10,121 nucleotides of DNA from Euperipatoides rowelli (Eukaryota; Onychophora; Udeonychophora; Euonychophora; Peripatopsidae). The number at the start of each line of letters is the position of its first letter. Positions within the stretch are counted from its first letter, which is position 1. The DNA lies in assembly GCA_003024985.2 (NCBI GenBank), contig PXIH01S0000491.1. One strand, written 5' to 3'. Both the position numbers and the translations under genes were made by a program. Shown piece after piece: positions 1 through 7,721 of this stretch. Below the pieces are notes generated by a model, which was not told the DNA's origin, made no database searches, and saw only the letters and a list, made by a program, of their open reading frames with translations.

Positions 1-107
1 TGTTTTTCTACATAAAATTGGGCTACTACAAAAAAACCCGGGCTACTGGTACATTAAGAGTGGTAGTCCGGTGGGCTACTACCAAAAAATTCTAATTTCT
101 AGCCCTG
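1..107. mobile_element. hAT-type transposon terminus, truncated by window edge
   Basis: The minus-strand reading from 107 begins CAGGGCTAGAAATTAG, the CAG-led form typical of hAT inverted termini. Subterminal repeats follow: GGGCTACTAC at 21-30, GGGCTACTGG at 41-50 and GGGCTACTAC at 73-82, with an inverted GGTAGTCC at 62-69. Such repeats commonly serve as transposase-binding sites in hAT ends. The body would lie left of position 1. If the end is at 107, the 8-bp duplication would be GTGGGGGG at 108-115, inside an 11-G run, so it cannot be judged without the other end. Confidence 0.55.
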
Positions 108-488
108 GTGGGGGGGGGGGCGGTGTAATTTATAAAATAATAGAAGGTAAATATCTGAAATTATGAATTATGGACAAATATTGTAATTTTGATTATTGAT
201 TTGAATTTTTTTATACTTTTCTGTATTTTTATATTTGTAAATAAAGTATTTAGTTACATATTTTAAAAAAAAAAATACAAGCCTACTATACACTTGGGCC
301 ACTCCATCACGCCTTAGAAACAAGCAACTTGTTATTTCAAATGAATGTTTATATTACATTAAAAAAGAAAACAAATGAAATTTCCTCCCCTTTTTTTTTT
401 AAATGAAAAATTTGAATTACAGTATAAACAAACTCGAATGTAATGCAAGATTTCTTTTAATAATTAATTATCAATAAGGGAACTAGTT

Positions 489-570
489 TAAAAGCTTGTC
501 AAAACTAACGGACATTAATTTCTTCCTTCTTAGCTTGCTATACTTAAAAGCCCATCAAAAATGACGGATA
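489..570. repeat. pair of 26-bp direct repeats 56 bp apart
   Basis: Positions 489-514 and 545-570 match at 20 of 26 bases: TAAAAGC, three variable bases, TCAAAA, then a core ending ACGGA. Five of the six differences are transitions, as expected for an old duplicated repeat. The second copy is close to a hairpin with CCRTCA and TGACGG arms around AAAA. The family is not recognised; a decayed transposon end is likely. Confidence 0.5.
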
Positions 571-604
571 CAGTGACATCTATGGACAGAAAATAGAGCG
601 ACAA

Positions 605-636
605 CATCTTTGGGCGTCATCGGCTCGCCAAAGATG
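605..636. repeat. GC-rich imperfect hairpin
   Basis: CATCTTTGGGCG (605-616) and CGCCAAAGATG (626-636) form an 11-bp stem with one bulged G and a 9-base loop. It sits in a CpG-containing patch (about 575-660) that stands out from the AT-rich surroundings. The minus strand is open across it, but the hairpin symmetry argues against a protein. It could be a transposon remnant or a structured RNA; the sequence does not decide. Confidence 0.5.
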
Positions 637-1238
637 GCCGAGCAGACATCATGATCAAACTTGCTTTTTATTATAGTTAGATTATTTTGGCCAAGAAAAA
701 CTTTTTTTTTTTTTTTTAAGGGGATTTGCACCTGACCAATATACTTTAATGTGATAATAAATGTACAGTAATATTATGAGAAATACATGGGAATAATGAT
801 AGAGATTGAAAGGAAGAAAATTAATTAATGATTTACAATAAAAACTGAAGAATGTTTAAATAGCTAATTTGTCAAAATCATGAATCATCTTTAGGTAAAT
901 TAAAAAGTTATTCAGTTCCTTTGAATCACTTTTCCAAACAAAAAGTAAATTAATAGAATTCCTTTTTTTTATTAGATAGTTACTGTATATAAAACGTATT
1001 TTATACAACTATCTTCTCTTCAGTTTTAATAAAAGTTATTAATTGCATAATAGTGGTGATCAGTTATTTAACTTTAAATGCGTGAGGGGAAAAAATATGA
1101 GAATTTAAAATTAAAAGTGGGCTGCTCTCATTACTTAATATAGAATCAATTATATTTATCTTTATTATTAATAAATATTTTTTTTAATTATTGGTTTTTG
1201 AAAATTGGGACTTAAAAGAAAATATACTGTGAATTATT

Positions 1239-1301
1239 GGCGGTCTACCAAAAAGCATCTGGAGATCAACCAGTAGATCGCGATCGTTATTGACACCTCT
1301 G
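1239..1301. mobile_element. hAT-type terminus, host of a nested insertion
   Basis: Reading the minus strand from 1301 gives CAGAGGTGTCAATAACG, a hAT-like CAGNGGTG start. Just inside are GATCGCGATC (1276-1285) and CAGTAGATCG. GATCGCGATC-type palindromes near the tip are, as I recall, common in some hAT families. The other end was not found within 108-1238, so the element is truncated or too diverged. The complete element at 1307-2043 inserted 5 bp beyond this end. Confidence 0.55.
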
Positions 1302-1306
1302 TAGAG
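1299..1306. repeat. 8-bp target site duplication, left copy
   Basis: CTGTAGAG is identical to 2044-2051. The first three bases (CTG) are the terminal bases of the older hAT end at 1239-1301, which shows the order of insertion. Confidence 0.85.
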
Positions 1307-2043
1307 CATAATTTCCCAAAGTGGGCAAAAACGCCCCGACCCCAGGGGGCGCTGGAGTGATCCAGGGGGAGCATTAGTAGCCTCAGATGCAATTGGCGGG
1401 CAATGAATAAAAATAAGGGGGCGGTGGAAGCATAAAGAAAGAAGAGAAGACAATTTTGGAAAACATTTGTACATGTTTCATCTGTTGTGTAACACAGAGT
1501 TAAATTCATAACGATTTCTTTATTTTCCAAATAAACACACACAATGCAATTAAACGATCAGTGGTCAAGTTCGCCGACAGGTCTAACCCTTTAATTATTC
1601 CTTTATTTTTCACGCACATTTAAATGATTTATGAAATTTTTAATAGGTGGCCTAATAAATTATTTAAGATCATATAGGAATAAACTTATACACCAGGAGG
1701 TTCATCCTTCTCATTAGACTGATTTTTAATGTTATTCGTGATATTTATTTTAATATTGTCCTTTCATTATCTTAATTTTCTGAGTGTAATGTGAATGTTA
1801 CTATGGTTTATTTTAAAAAATAATTTTATAATTTCAAGCTTCAAGGTGTATTATTTACAACATCATCTTTGTTTACTATGTTGTAGGACGTAAGGTATAT
1901 ACATACATACATAAAAGAACGTAAATTCATCACTGCATCGTTCTGTTTGTTTGCTTAAATATTTAACGTAGATTTCAGGGTGGGTGGGCACTAGATAATT
2001 TTTTTTCTGAAAAGGGGGCAGTAGGCCAAATTGAGAACCTTTG
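1307..2043. mobile_element. complete non-autonomous hAT element, 737 bp
   Basis: An identical 8-bp sequence CTGTAGAG flanks the element at 1299-1306 and 2044-2051, the target duplication length of hAT transposases. The left end begins CATAATTTCCCAAAGTGGGC and the right end, on the minus strand, CAAAGGTTCTCAATTTGGCC. They agree at 13 of 20 bases and resemble the CAGNGNTTCYCAAA ends of Charlie-like hATs. The left subterminal region is G/C-rich (CGCCCC, CAGGGGGCGCTGG, AAGGGGGCGGTGG) and the right end carries AAAGGGGGCAGTAGGCC, a recurrent hAT pattern. There is no transposase ORF, so it is a MITE-like derivative moved in trans. Minus-strand ORFs of 96 and 102 codons overlapping its left part are chance ORFs in this G/C-rich end. 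Confidence 0.85.
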
Positions 2044-2051
2044 CTGTAGAG
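2044..2051. repeat. 8-bp target site duplication, right copy
   Basis: CTGTAGAG is identical to 1299-1306 and immediately follows the right terminus of the 737-bp hAT element. Confidence 0.85.
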
Positions 2052-2348
2052 TTTTAAATTAGTTTTAAAAAATAAAAACCAATATTGATTAGTATTTTAA
2101 TTATGTAACCGAAAAATAATTGAGACCAAGTGATGTTTTTATTTGAGATATTAGGCTATGTGATTTATAAAAACAAAAAAAAAATGAAAAGTATTTTATA
2201 TTTTTGAGATGATTGAAGTTATAAAAGCATTTTGTACTTTTAGTTATTTTAATTTTAAATTTATTGATTTTCTTTCTTTTTTTTTTTGTATTTAAAATAC
2301 ATTTTTGGGGGAGTAATTTGCATTGTATTCCAGATACTTTTTTTTTAG

Positions 2349-2429
2349 TATTTTGTCGATCCCGGCTCCTGACTAACCTTCGAGTGGGCGTGGACACAGA
2401 TTTTAGGAGGCTTCATCTGTGTACATACA
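2349..2429 (+). other. possible exon-like patch, unassigned
   Basis: This 81-bp patch is markedly more GC-rich than its surroundings. It is preceded by a T-run plus AG (2338-2348) and followed by GTAAGT (2430-2435), so on the plus strand it looks like an exon between good splice sites. One frame is open throughout (FCRSRLLTNLRVGVDTDF...), but it matches no family I know. It is opposite in strand to RNF121, so it would belong to a nested gene, a transposon remnant or a cryptic exon. The minus strand is open too. Confidence 0.22.
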
Positions 2430-3049
2430 GTAAGTTTCCATAAACCTTTAATAGATTTAGTGATTTTATAGAAGCATCTATTCAACTTTGCAATAATTTT
2501 ATTTATTTTGGTTGTAGAATGAGTTTTGAACTTTTATCTTTTAATATAAAGCAATGAAGAAGAACAGTTATCTACAAAAACCTGAATATAAAATATATCA
2601 GTAGTGTCGTAGTGATAGCTATAAACTTATTTTTAATCACGGCAAACTGAGTTATTTCATCATTTTGATTATAGTAAATGAGTATACATCATGTATTTAA
2701 AACAAACAACGTAAGCTGTTTGTGCTGCCAATCACATTAATTAAAATAATTGTAGAACATGCTTCAACAAGTGCTATAAAGGTTGGTATTTTTCTTTTTC
2801 CTTGACTAATTGTTTAATAAATTGTAACTTTCTTCGTAATTTACAGTTGATTTAAACTATATGCTGTTTTGCATTAATTTGTATTATGCCATATACTCTA
2901 GTGACGGTTCTATGCCTGCCTGCGAGCAACGTCTATATAGGTCATGAATTTTGGAAGCTATCTTTTATAGGCACACACCACTCTATTCATACAAATCTGT
3001 TGCTCATTTTCATTCATTAATAAAATTTGTAAGAAAATTATGTTTCAAG

Positions 3050-3222
3050 GCCTGACCTACATGAATGAATAAATATTATACAGATCTAGATCAGACTTTA
3101 GAAGCAAGATGAATTTGTCAATAATAATGATTGTTACTTAATTCAGTAATTTATGTGTATGATCAAGCTCATTGTGCAAGTGCTGAATATCGTACAAGTC
3201 TAGCTCAGTCTTTAGAAGCAAG
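3050..3222. repeat. dispersed repeat, two direct copies about 114 bp apart
   Basis: TTTAGAAGCAAG occurs exactly at 3097-3108 and 3211-3222. Each is preceded by a similar 25-30 bp stretch (GATCTAGATCAGAC and GTCTAGCTCAGTC). The second copy extends left to about 3155 (TGTATGATCAAGCTCATT), and this longer form is repeated at 5749-5816. No coding potential is seen. The family is unknown. Confidence 0.55.
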
Positions 3223-3252
3223 TAATATTCTTTTATGATAAGTAGTGCTTTT

Positions 3253-3294
3253 TTGCTGACGGTACTCAGTACCGAACCTTTTTTTTTTCAGCAA
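3253..3294. repeat. nested inverted repeats
   Basis: CGGTACT and AGTACCG (3260-3274) form a 7-bp arm palindrome around one C. Outside it TTGCTGA (3253-3259) and TCAGCAA (3288-3294) pair as a second 7-bp stem, with a T-run between on the right. Function unknown; possibly a transposon remnant. Confidence 0.4.
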
Positions 3295-3884
3295 TAAAAT
3301 AAACAAGAACTATATTTTTACCATTTTTACTTAATAAAAGCATGTGAGTTTATTGTACCCCTACATTTTTTCTTAGAAAAAAAATCAATGATGTTAAGTA
3401 ATAGCCTTAAGGGGGTATACGGGTCTGTTATAAAAATTAATGCTTCAAAAATTGTTTTGGGTTTTTATCATTTTTAAATTCTTTGTTCTATTCTTAAAAA
3501 AATGATACCAAAATTATTGCCTAAATAATTCTAAATACATGTAAAATGATTGATTTTGTTAACCCTACCTCTTAATATTGAAGAAAAAAATGAAAAATCT
3601 GAGGAAAAAAAAAAAAGCCTTAAAAATGCGTGTTTTCATTACGGTAGAAAGACCATGTTTTTTTATATGGAAGCTGCCATTATATTTTTTTTTAAACAAT
3701 AATTATCCTCTATTGGTGGAAACAATAATTTATTTGTTGACTTTTAAAAAAAGTGTGGTTTATGTCATACAGTATAATTAAAATGATGTTGCTGTGGGGG
3801 TAACGTTTACATTTACAGGGTATTTAAATCTCACGTCATAAATGATGTTTCTGAATATACAATTTGAGTGCTAATTGGCTAACA

Positions 3885-3902
3885 AAAAATCACGTGATTT
3901 TT
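3885..3902. promoter_or_regulatory. 18-bp palindrome centred on an E-box
   Basis: AAAAATCACGTGATTTTT is a perfect palindrome containing CACGTG, the bHLH-Zip E-box. It lies 27 bp upstream of an ATG in good context (3929), with ATTGG (inverted CCAAT) at 3874-3878 and a CRE-like CACGTCATC at 3906-3914. This is a promoter-like cluster, but it could equally be part of a transposon end. Confidence 0.35.
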
Positions 3903-3928
3903 CACCACGTCATCAACCTGTAAACAAA

Positions 3929-3994
3929 ATGGCCGATACCGACGCTTCGACTGTTTATGCTTATAAAAACGCGAAGAATTATAAAAAAAAATAA
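3929..3994 (+). other. short CpG-rich ORF behind a promoter-like region
   Basis: ATG at 3929 in context ACAAAATGG opens a 21-codon ORF, MADTDASTVYAYKNAKNYKK plus one K, ending TAA at 3992. Four CpGs fall within about 20 bp of its start, far above the local background. The AAAATGGC around the start also resembles a YY1 site, often found near starts of housekeeping genes. There is no visible 5' splice donor before the A9 run, so it is not a clear first exon. It may be the decayed start of a transposon-encoded or captured gene. No family recognised. Confidence 0.25.
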
Positions 3995-4044
3995 TACTCA
4001 TCAAAGATTTGGAACCAAAAANATAAAATAAAAAAAAAGAATAC

Positions 4045-4140
4045 TCTGTTGGGGTAGTCGAGTGGATAAGAGACTCCGCTTGGCGCTACGGAGCTGAGCT
4101 TGCTGCCAGTTCGATTTCTGGGGAAACCTTTATTCCCAGG
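4045..4140 (+). mobile_element. tRNA-derived SINE head (fragment)
   Basis: The segment carries a pol III A box, TAGTCGAGTGG (4055-4065), matching TRGYNNARNGG fully. A degenerate B box AGTTCGATTTC (4108-4118) matches GGTTCGANTCC at about 9 of 11 positions. Between them CTCCG and CGGAG can form an anticodon-like stem, but with a 10-base loop, and the T-stem is imperfect. This is therefore a decayed tRNA-related sequence, not a functional tRNA. The A-to-B spacing fits a class II (Leu/Ser-like) ancestor. SINE body and tail limits are not visible, and A-runs lie upstream (3983-4038). Confidence 0.6.
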
Positions 4141-4297
4141 ATTATATGAGTTCATGCTGTATCTGATCTTATTTCTGTATTATAATACAAATACTGTAAA
4201 CCAAATGATCTAGATGTTTGGTGAAACTGCAGAATTCTCCAGCAAGGCTTATTAGCAGTTTAATCGAGTAATCAAGTGCAAAAGATTATTTTTTAAG

Positions 4298-4419
4298 ATG
4301 TTAATAGGCTATATTTGCTTATTATAGGCCTCTTAGCAATTGCTAAGAGGCCTATAATAAGCAATTATTTATTTTAGCAATTATTTATTTTATAATAAGC
4401 AAATAAAGCATATTAACAT
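4298..4419. repeat. nested inverted repeat with perfect 50-bp palindrome
   Basis: Positions 4315-4339 and 4340-4364 are exact reverse complements with no spacer, a 50-bp perfect palindrome centred on AATT. A second pair of arms, 4298-4326 and 4391-4419, matches at 27 of 29 bases. The extra room on the right is filled by a 17-bp motif beginning AGCAATTATTT, repeated at 4360-4376 and 4376-4392. The motif TTGCTTATTATA therefore occurs once forward and twice in complement. It looks like a fold-back element or a MITE core that has undergone local rearrangement. Confidence 0.8.
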
Positions 4420-4984
4420 TTGGTACAAATAACCTGAGGTGCAAGGTTACACGACCAAACGTATATAAGAATACCTATCGGCAAACAATATGTTCGCTTT
4501 GACGGGTATATTATATGTGACTTAAAAAATACTGATCGGTAGCTATTACATTAGACTAATGATGCCATTTTATGACTTGTATTATGCGGTTGTTTGTATA
4601 ATGAATGAAGAAACTAATTGTACTACAATAGACATTTCATAAATATTCATTTGTTGTTTAATTAAATTAAAACGATTAAAATTTATTAAAATATATCAAA
4701 TAAGAAAACTTATTTTTTGTGAAATAAAACTGAATTGGGTCACGTGAAAATATTAGAATGTCGCGAGATCTGCATGTAGTCAGATAAACAATAGGTGTAT
4801 CGTACTAAAATGAGGGCTGTTTTTTTTTACATGAATTTGCGGAAATTGTTTCCTAAGGTTTTTGATGAAGGGTGGATTTGTGGGTGATCTTTCTAATTGC
4901 TCTATTAACTTTAGATCGGATAGCATTCTTTAATATGCTGCAGTAAATTTTGAAACCTATCATCATTTTTTATCTCAATTTCAG

Positions 4985-5061
4985 ACATTACACCAAACCC
5001 CTCTAGAATAGCCAAGCCAAGCAAAAAAGTACACAGAAGATGCTTCCGTCATAAAAATTAA
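4985..5061 (+). other. exon-like patch after a strong splice acceptor
   Basis: TTTTTTATCTCAATTTCAG (4966-4984) is a near-ideal 3' splice site on the plus strand. In the frame starting at 4987 it is followed by 24 open codons, ITPNPSRIAKPSKKVHRRCF and four more, to TAA at 5059. The composition is more protein-like than its surroundings, but no family is recognised and no upstream donor is established. Possibly a remnant of coding sequence carried by the TTAA element. Confidence 0.2.
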
Positions 5062-5580
5062 ATTAAATGAATTACAATAAAAACTGATAAAAATAGGAAC
5101 CAAAAAAAAAATAAAAAAATGTATAATTAATAAATGTTTACTAATAGGAAATGTTCTAGAGATCCCAGCACTTTCATTTGACTCAGCAACGGGTACAAGC
5201 GTACATAAATTTTAAATAAATGTTTAAATTGAAATATCTCAAAATTGAATTTTAACAAATTTTGAAAATTTCTCTTTCCTGTGAATGAGTTATTGATCTG
5301 AAATTTTGGATACAGGTAAAGTATATATCAAAGCATGTAATAAGCAAGTTTAAATACATTTAAAGGTTATAATGTAAACAATAAATTTAGAAAAATTGTA
5401 AAAGTGAACTTATCTCTTGATGCTAAAAATGGAAAAATCAAAATTTTCAAAAACTAAGTATATCATTGTATACTATTGACATTTAAGAGTAGATAAAATT
5501 TTATTCCAAGTTTCTACGATCTGTAATTATTCCATACAAAATGGAGCAAAATGATTATTTTAAAAACCAATATGGCGGCC

Positions 5581-5594
5581 ATTTCCATGGCAAC
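5581..5594. promoter_or_regulatory. X-box-like motif near the right end of the TTAA element
   Basis: ATTTCCATGGCAAC is a near match to the palindromic RFX X-box (GTTNCCATGGNAAC, lacking the leading GT). It is adjacent to ATATGGCGGCCAT at 5570-5582, which resembles a YY1 site. Such motifs are frequent in transposon ends, and a regulatory role is only inference. Confidence 0.25.
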
Positions 5595-5748
5595 GGTAAC
5601 TAGTAGCAACCTAAATTTTTTATAAATACTTATATTTTAGAAACATATATTTGTGCCCAAAAATTAGTTAATTTTGAATAATTATTAAAAAAAAAATAGT
5701 AGCCTATAATATCAGACCACGATACCCCCTTAACCGATCTGGATTTTG

Positions 5749-5816
5749 AATGTATGATTAAGCTCATTATGCAAATGTTGAATATAATGTAGGTATAGAT
5801 TAGCTTTTAAGAAAAA
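5749..5816. repeat. third, diverged copy of the dispersed repeat
   Basis: The segment from TGTATGATTAAGCTCATT through TTTTAAGAAAAAG aligns in the same orientation with about 3155-3222, mostly with transition differences. It lies 16 bp beyond the right TTAA of the 3411-5729 element, whereas the matching copy ends 185 bp before the left TTAA. Confidence 0.5.
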
Positions 5817-6137
5817 GCTTAACTGGTCTAACATTTTGTTATCTATAATCATGTTAATGTTGAGTTGATGTATAATGGCCTAAACAAATGGCATTATCGT
5901 AATTGATTTATTTATAAAATTTACATCAACTGCTTTAAGTCGTTAAACATAAAAGTCTATTTCCCTGCTACTGCAACTCAAGAAAATATGTTTATTTAAA
6001 ACAGACTTGTAAGCCAAAGTTGTAATGCTTTTCTTTTTCTTTTGTGTGAATCCCTACACTCACAAAATGGACTTAAAAGTAACGAATACACTATTTTTCA
6101 GATTATGTTTCGAAATGAAATGGATTCAATAATTTAC

Positions 6138-6292
6138 CTAGGAGTTGTCCCAGATATAGGTTTTCTTGTGGCTTTGGAACTAACAAGACAAGTAATAATA
6201 GAAAATACAGCCCAGATAACAAGAAACCTCCACCAAGTTTGACGTATACATATGACTACAGGAATAATCCACATACCCAGTAATGTGGCTAA
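6138..6292 (-). CDS. RNF121: RNF121 internal exon (TM2-TM3 region)
   Basis: This is the next exon of the same gene on the minus strand: 51 codons plus two bases of a split Arg codon. It reads LATLLGMWIIPVVICIRQ, then WWRFLVIWAVFSIITCLVSS, then KATRKPISGTTP. The M-W-x-x-P, WWRFLVIW and ATRKP-x-x-x-TTPR motifs match the RNF121 family in order, directly after the SYQ that ends the preceding exon. Two hydrophobic segments are visible, about residues 3-16 and 23-39 of the exon, consistent with successive membrane helices. The acceptor is a T-rich tract ending in TTTTTAG (6293 onward) and the donor is CCTAG|GTAAATT (6131-6142). The outgoing intron is phase 2. The remaining membrane segments and the RING domain (C-x2-C ... 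C-x-H pattern) were searched for below 6138 and not found, so the next intron is longer than 6.1 kb. The two exons together supply about 98 codons of a protein I recall as about 330 residues. Confidence 0.94.
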
Positions 6293-7721
6293 CTAAAAAG
6301 AAAAAAAATCTGATATAAGTATACAAAAAATTGTTTAAGTTTTAGCAAAAAAAAAAAACGAACAATTTATACAACAAAAAAAATATATACAGTAGCCTAC
6401 TACAAAATACTAGAAGTATTGTCTATTACCGTGTATTGAATTTGTGACAAAATTTTTCATTTTTGTTTTAGAATTTAGTACAATTTTTAATAACCCATTT
6501 TTTTTAAGCACATATGGCACCATATTTTAATTTAACTTTTAATAATTTTTTATATTTTCCATTAAAAGCATTTATTTAGATATAAAAAAAGATTAATAAA
6601 TATAAAAGTAATTAAATAACTTAAATTTCTTTCTATCTAGTTTCAGTGCAAAATTTTTCTTTGGCAATGCATATGTGGCTTCTATAACAGGTTTTTGAGC
6701 AAACTTGAACTTTGTTTTTGGTATGAAATTTAAATTCGTATTTAGGGGATGTTCTAAATCTAAATAATACAATAATTTCAGTACACTACATAATGTAATA
6801 CTATTGAATAATTCATGAGCCAACAAGTTCATTTGACCTACTCATATCTGAGTGCACGCTCTTTGCAAAGGATTAAAGAACAGATAATTCACATCGTCAT
6901 TATCAAAATCTCTATATTGTGCGATGCTGGATTATTTATTTTAACAATAATAAGAGAAAATACATAGCCTTATAATAAAGTCATTATATTTCTTAAAAAA
7001 AAAAAAAATAGTTTTAACTTAAAAAATACAAAGTCAACAGAGTGAACAAACTCCAAATTTCAAATGAATTCTTGATGCTGTAGTAATGCCAAACATACAT
7101 AGTTCAGGCCCTAGCATAATACGTGAAACTAACTTTATAAGTAGAACGGTTTTTTTTTTAACTATTTTTTGTCTATGTTTATATTATTTTTATATTCCTT
7201 TTGTGAACCCTACTGCAATTATTATAGTCTCATTCCGCACATGCACAGAAGTTCTCCAAAATACCCATCAATCATTTAGGACCAAATCCAGGTCTTGTAG
7301 TAATTCAAGTTGAACCGATTGCCCATTTTTTTTTTTTTTACATCTAAATTTTGAAAATTTGAGGAATCCAAAATGATCAGAGAACTTGAAATCCAGACAT
7401 ATAAACATGTCAAAAGCATTACATAGAGATTCAAAGCGATAAACCTTAGTGTTTTATAAATGAAGATATACTGTCTATCGTAAAACGTACGTATATAAAA
7501 AACAAACTAAGTTAAATAAAGTATAAAACATTATATTAATTTAATATCTTTAAAAATAATTTTACTTTATTTATTTACTAAATGTTAAAAAAAAGGTTTT
7601 TTTTTCTTCCCTAGATTTTATTAACACAATGATAAATCTTGAAAATCATTTATGATGATGATCCGAATGCTGATACTAATCTAATCTAATAATCTTAACC
7701 TTCAAGAATGTGTTGCTCAGT

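Larger units (their letters stand above)
3411..5729. mobile_element. TTAA-flanked DNA transposon derivative, 2.3 kb
   Basis: TTAA at 3407-3410 and 5730-5733 flanks inverted ends. The left end is GGGGGTATACGGGTCTGTTA and the right end, on the minus strand, GGGGGTATCGTGGTCTGATA. A TTAA duplication points to piggyBac or Sola3; a TA duplication with an AGGGGG terminus (ISL2EU-like) fits the same bases. Weak similarity may continue inside, between a TATGGAAGCTGCCAT-like stretch at about 3667 and the complement of the segment at about 5572-5590. No transposase ORF is present. The body contains a CpG-rich promoter-like patch (3820-3994), a SINE head (4045-4140) and a palindrome (4298-4419), so it may be a composite. 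Two unrelated solo ends in inverted orientation cannot be excluded. Confidence 0.55.
1..6137 (-). other. RNF121: RNF121 downstream intron (partial), transposon-rich
   Basis: This is sequence 3' of the TM2-TM3 exon on the minus strand, opening with the donor GTAAATT at 6131-6137. No further RNF121 exon was recognised, so it is one intron longer than 6.1 kb, or at least non-coding for this gene. It carries most of the window's repeats, listed separately. Stretches 122-480, 661-1238, 2052-2348, 2430-3040 and 5818-6130 show only AT-rich sequence with homopolymer runs, and I support no feature in them. Confidence 0.7.

Noticed and set aside
572-586. CAGTGACATCTATGG as the missing left end of the hAT ending at 1301
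   Set aside because: Only about 8 of 15 bases match that terminus and the preceding 8-mer does not match the predicted TAGAGTTT duplication.
1184-1542. Two overlapping minus-strand ORFs of 96 and 102 codons
   Set aside because: They run across a hAT end and into the nested hAT insertion; their sequences match no transposase and are low-complexity.
2354-2366. TCGATCCCGG as a possible SINE B box
   Set aside because: No A box upstream and a poor match at the first positions of the B-box consensus.
2101-2397. Minus-strand ORF of 98 codons
   Set aside because: Lysine- and phenylalanine-rich readthrough of A/T homopolymers; only the GC-rich start (2349-2397) is unusual, and it is reported separately.
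6042-6242. Plus-strand ORF of 66 codons preceded at 6100 by a good-looking acceptor
   Set aside because: It is the antisense shadow of the RNF121 exon at 6138-6292, which has family-specific motifs and matching splice phases on the minus strand.
6593-6832. Minus-strand ORF of 79 codons in the RNF121 intron
   Set aside because: No motif or recognised family, and the length is within chance expectation for this base composition.
7086-7313. Plus-strand ORF of 75 codons, and an alternative frame with an acceptor-like ATTATAG at 7221-7227
   Set aside because: No recognisable product; open frames exist on both strands; probably a decayed repeat.
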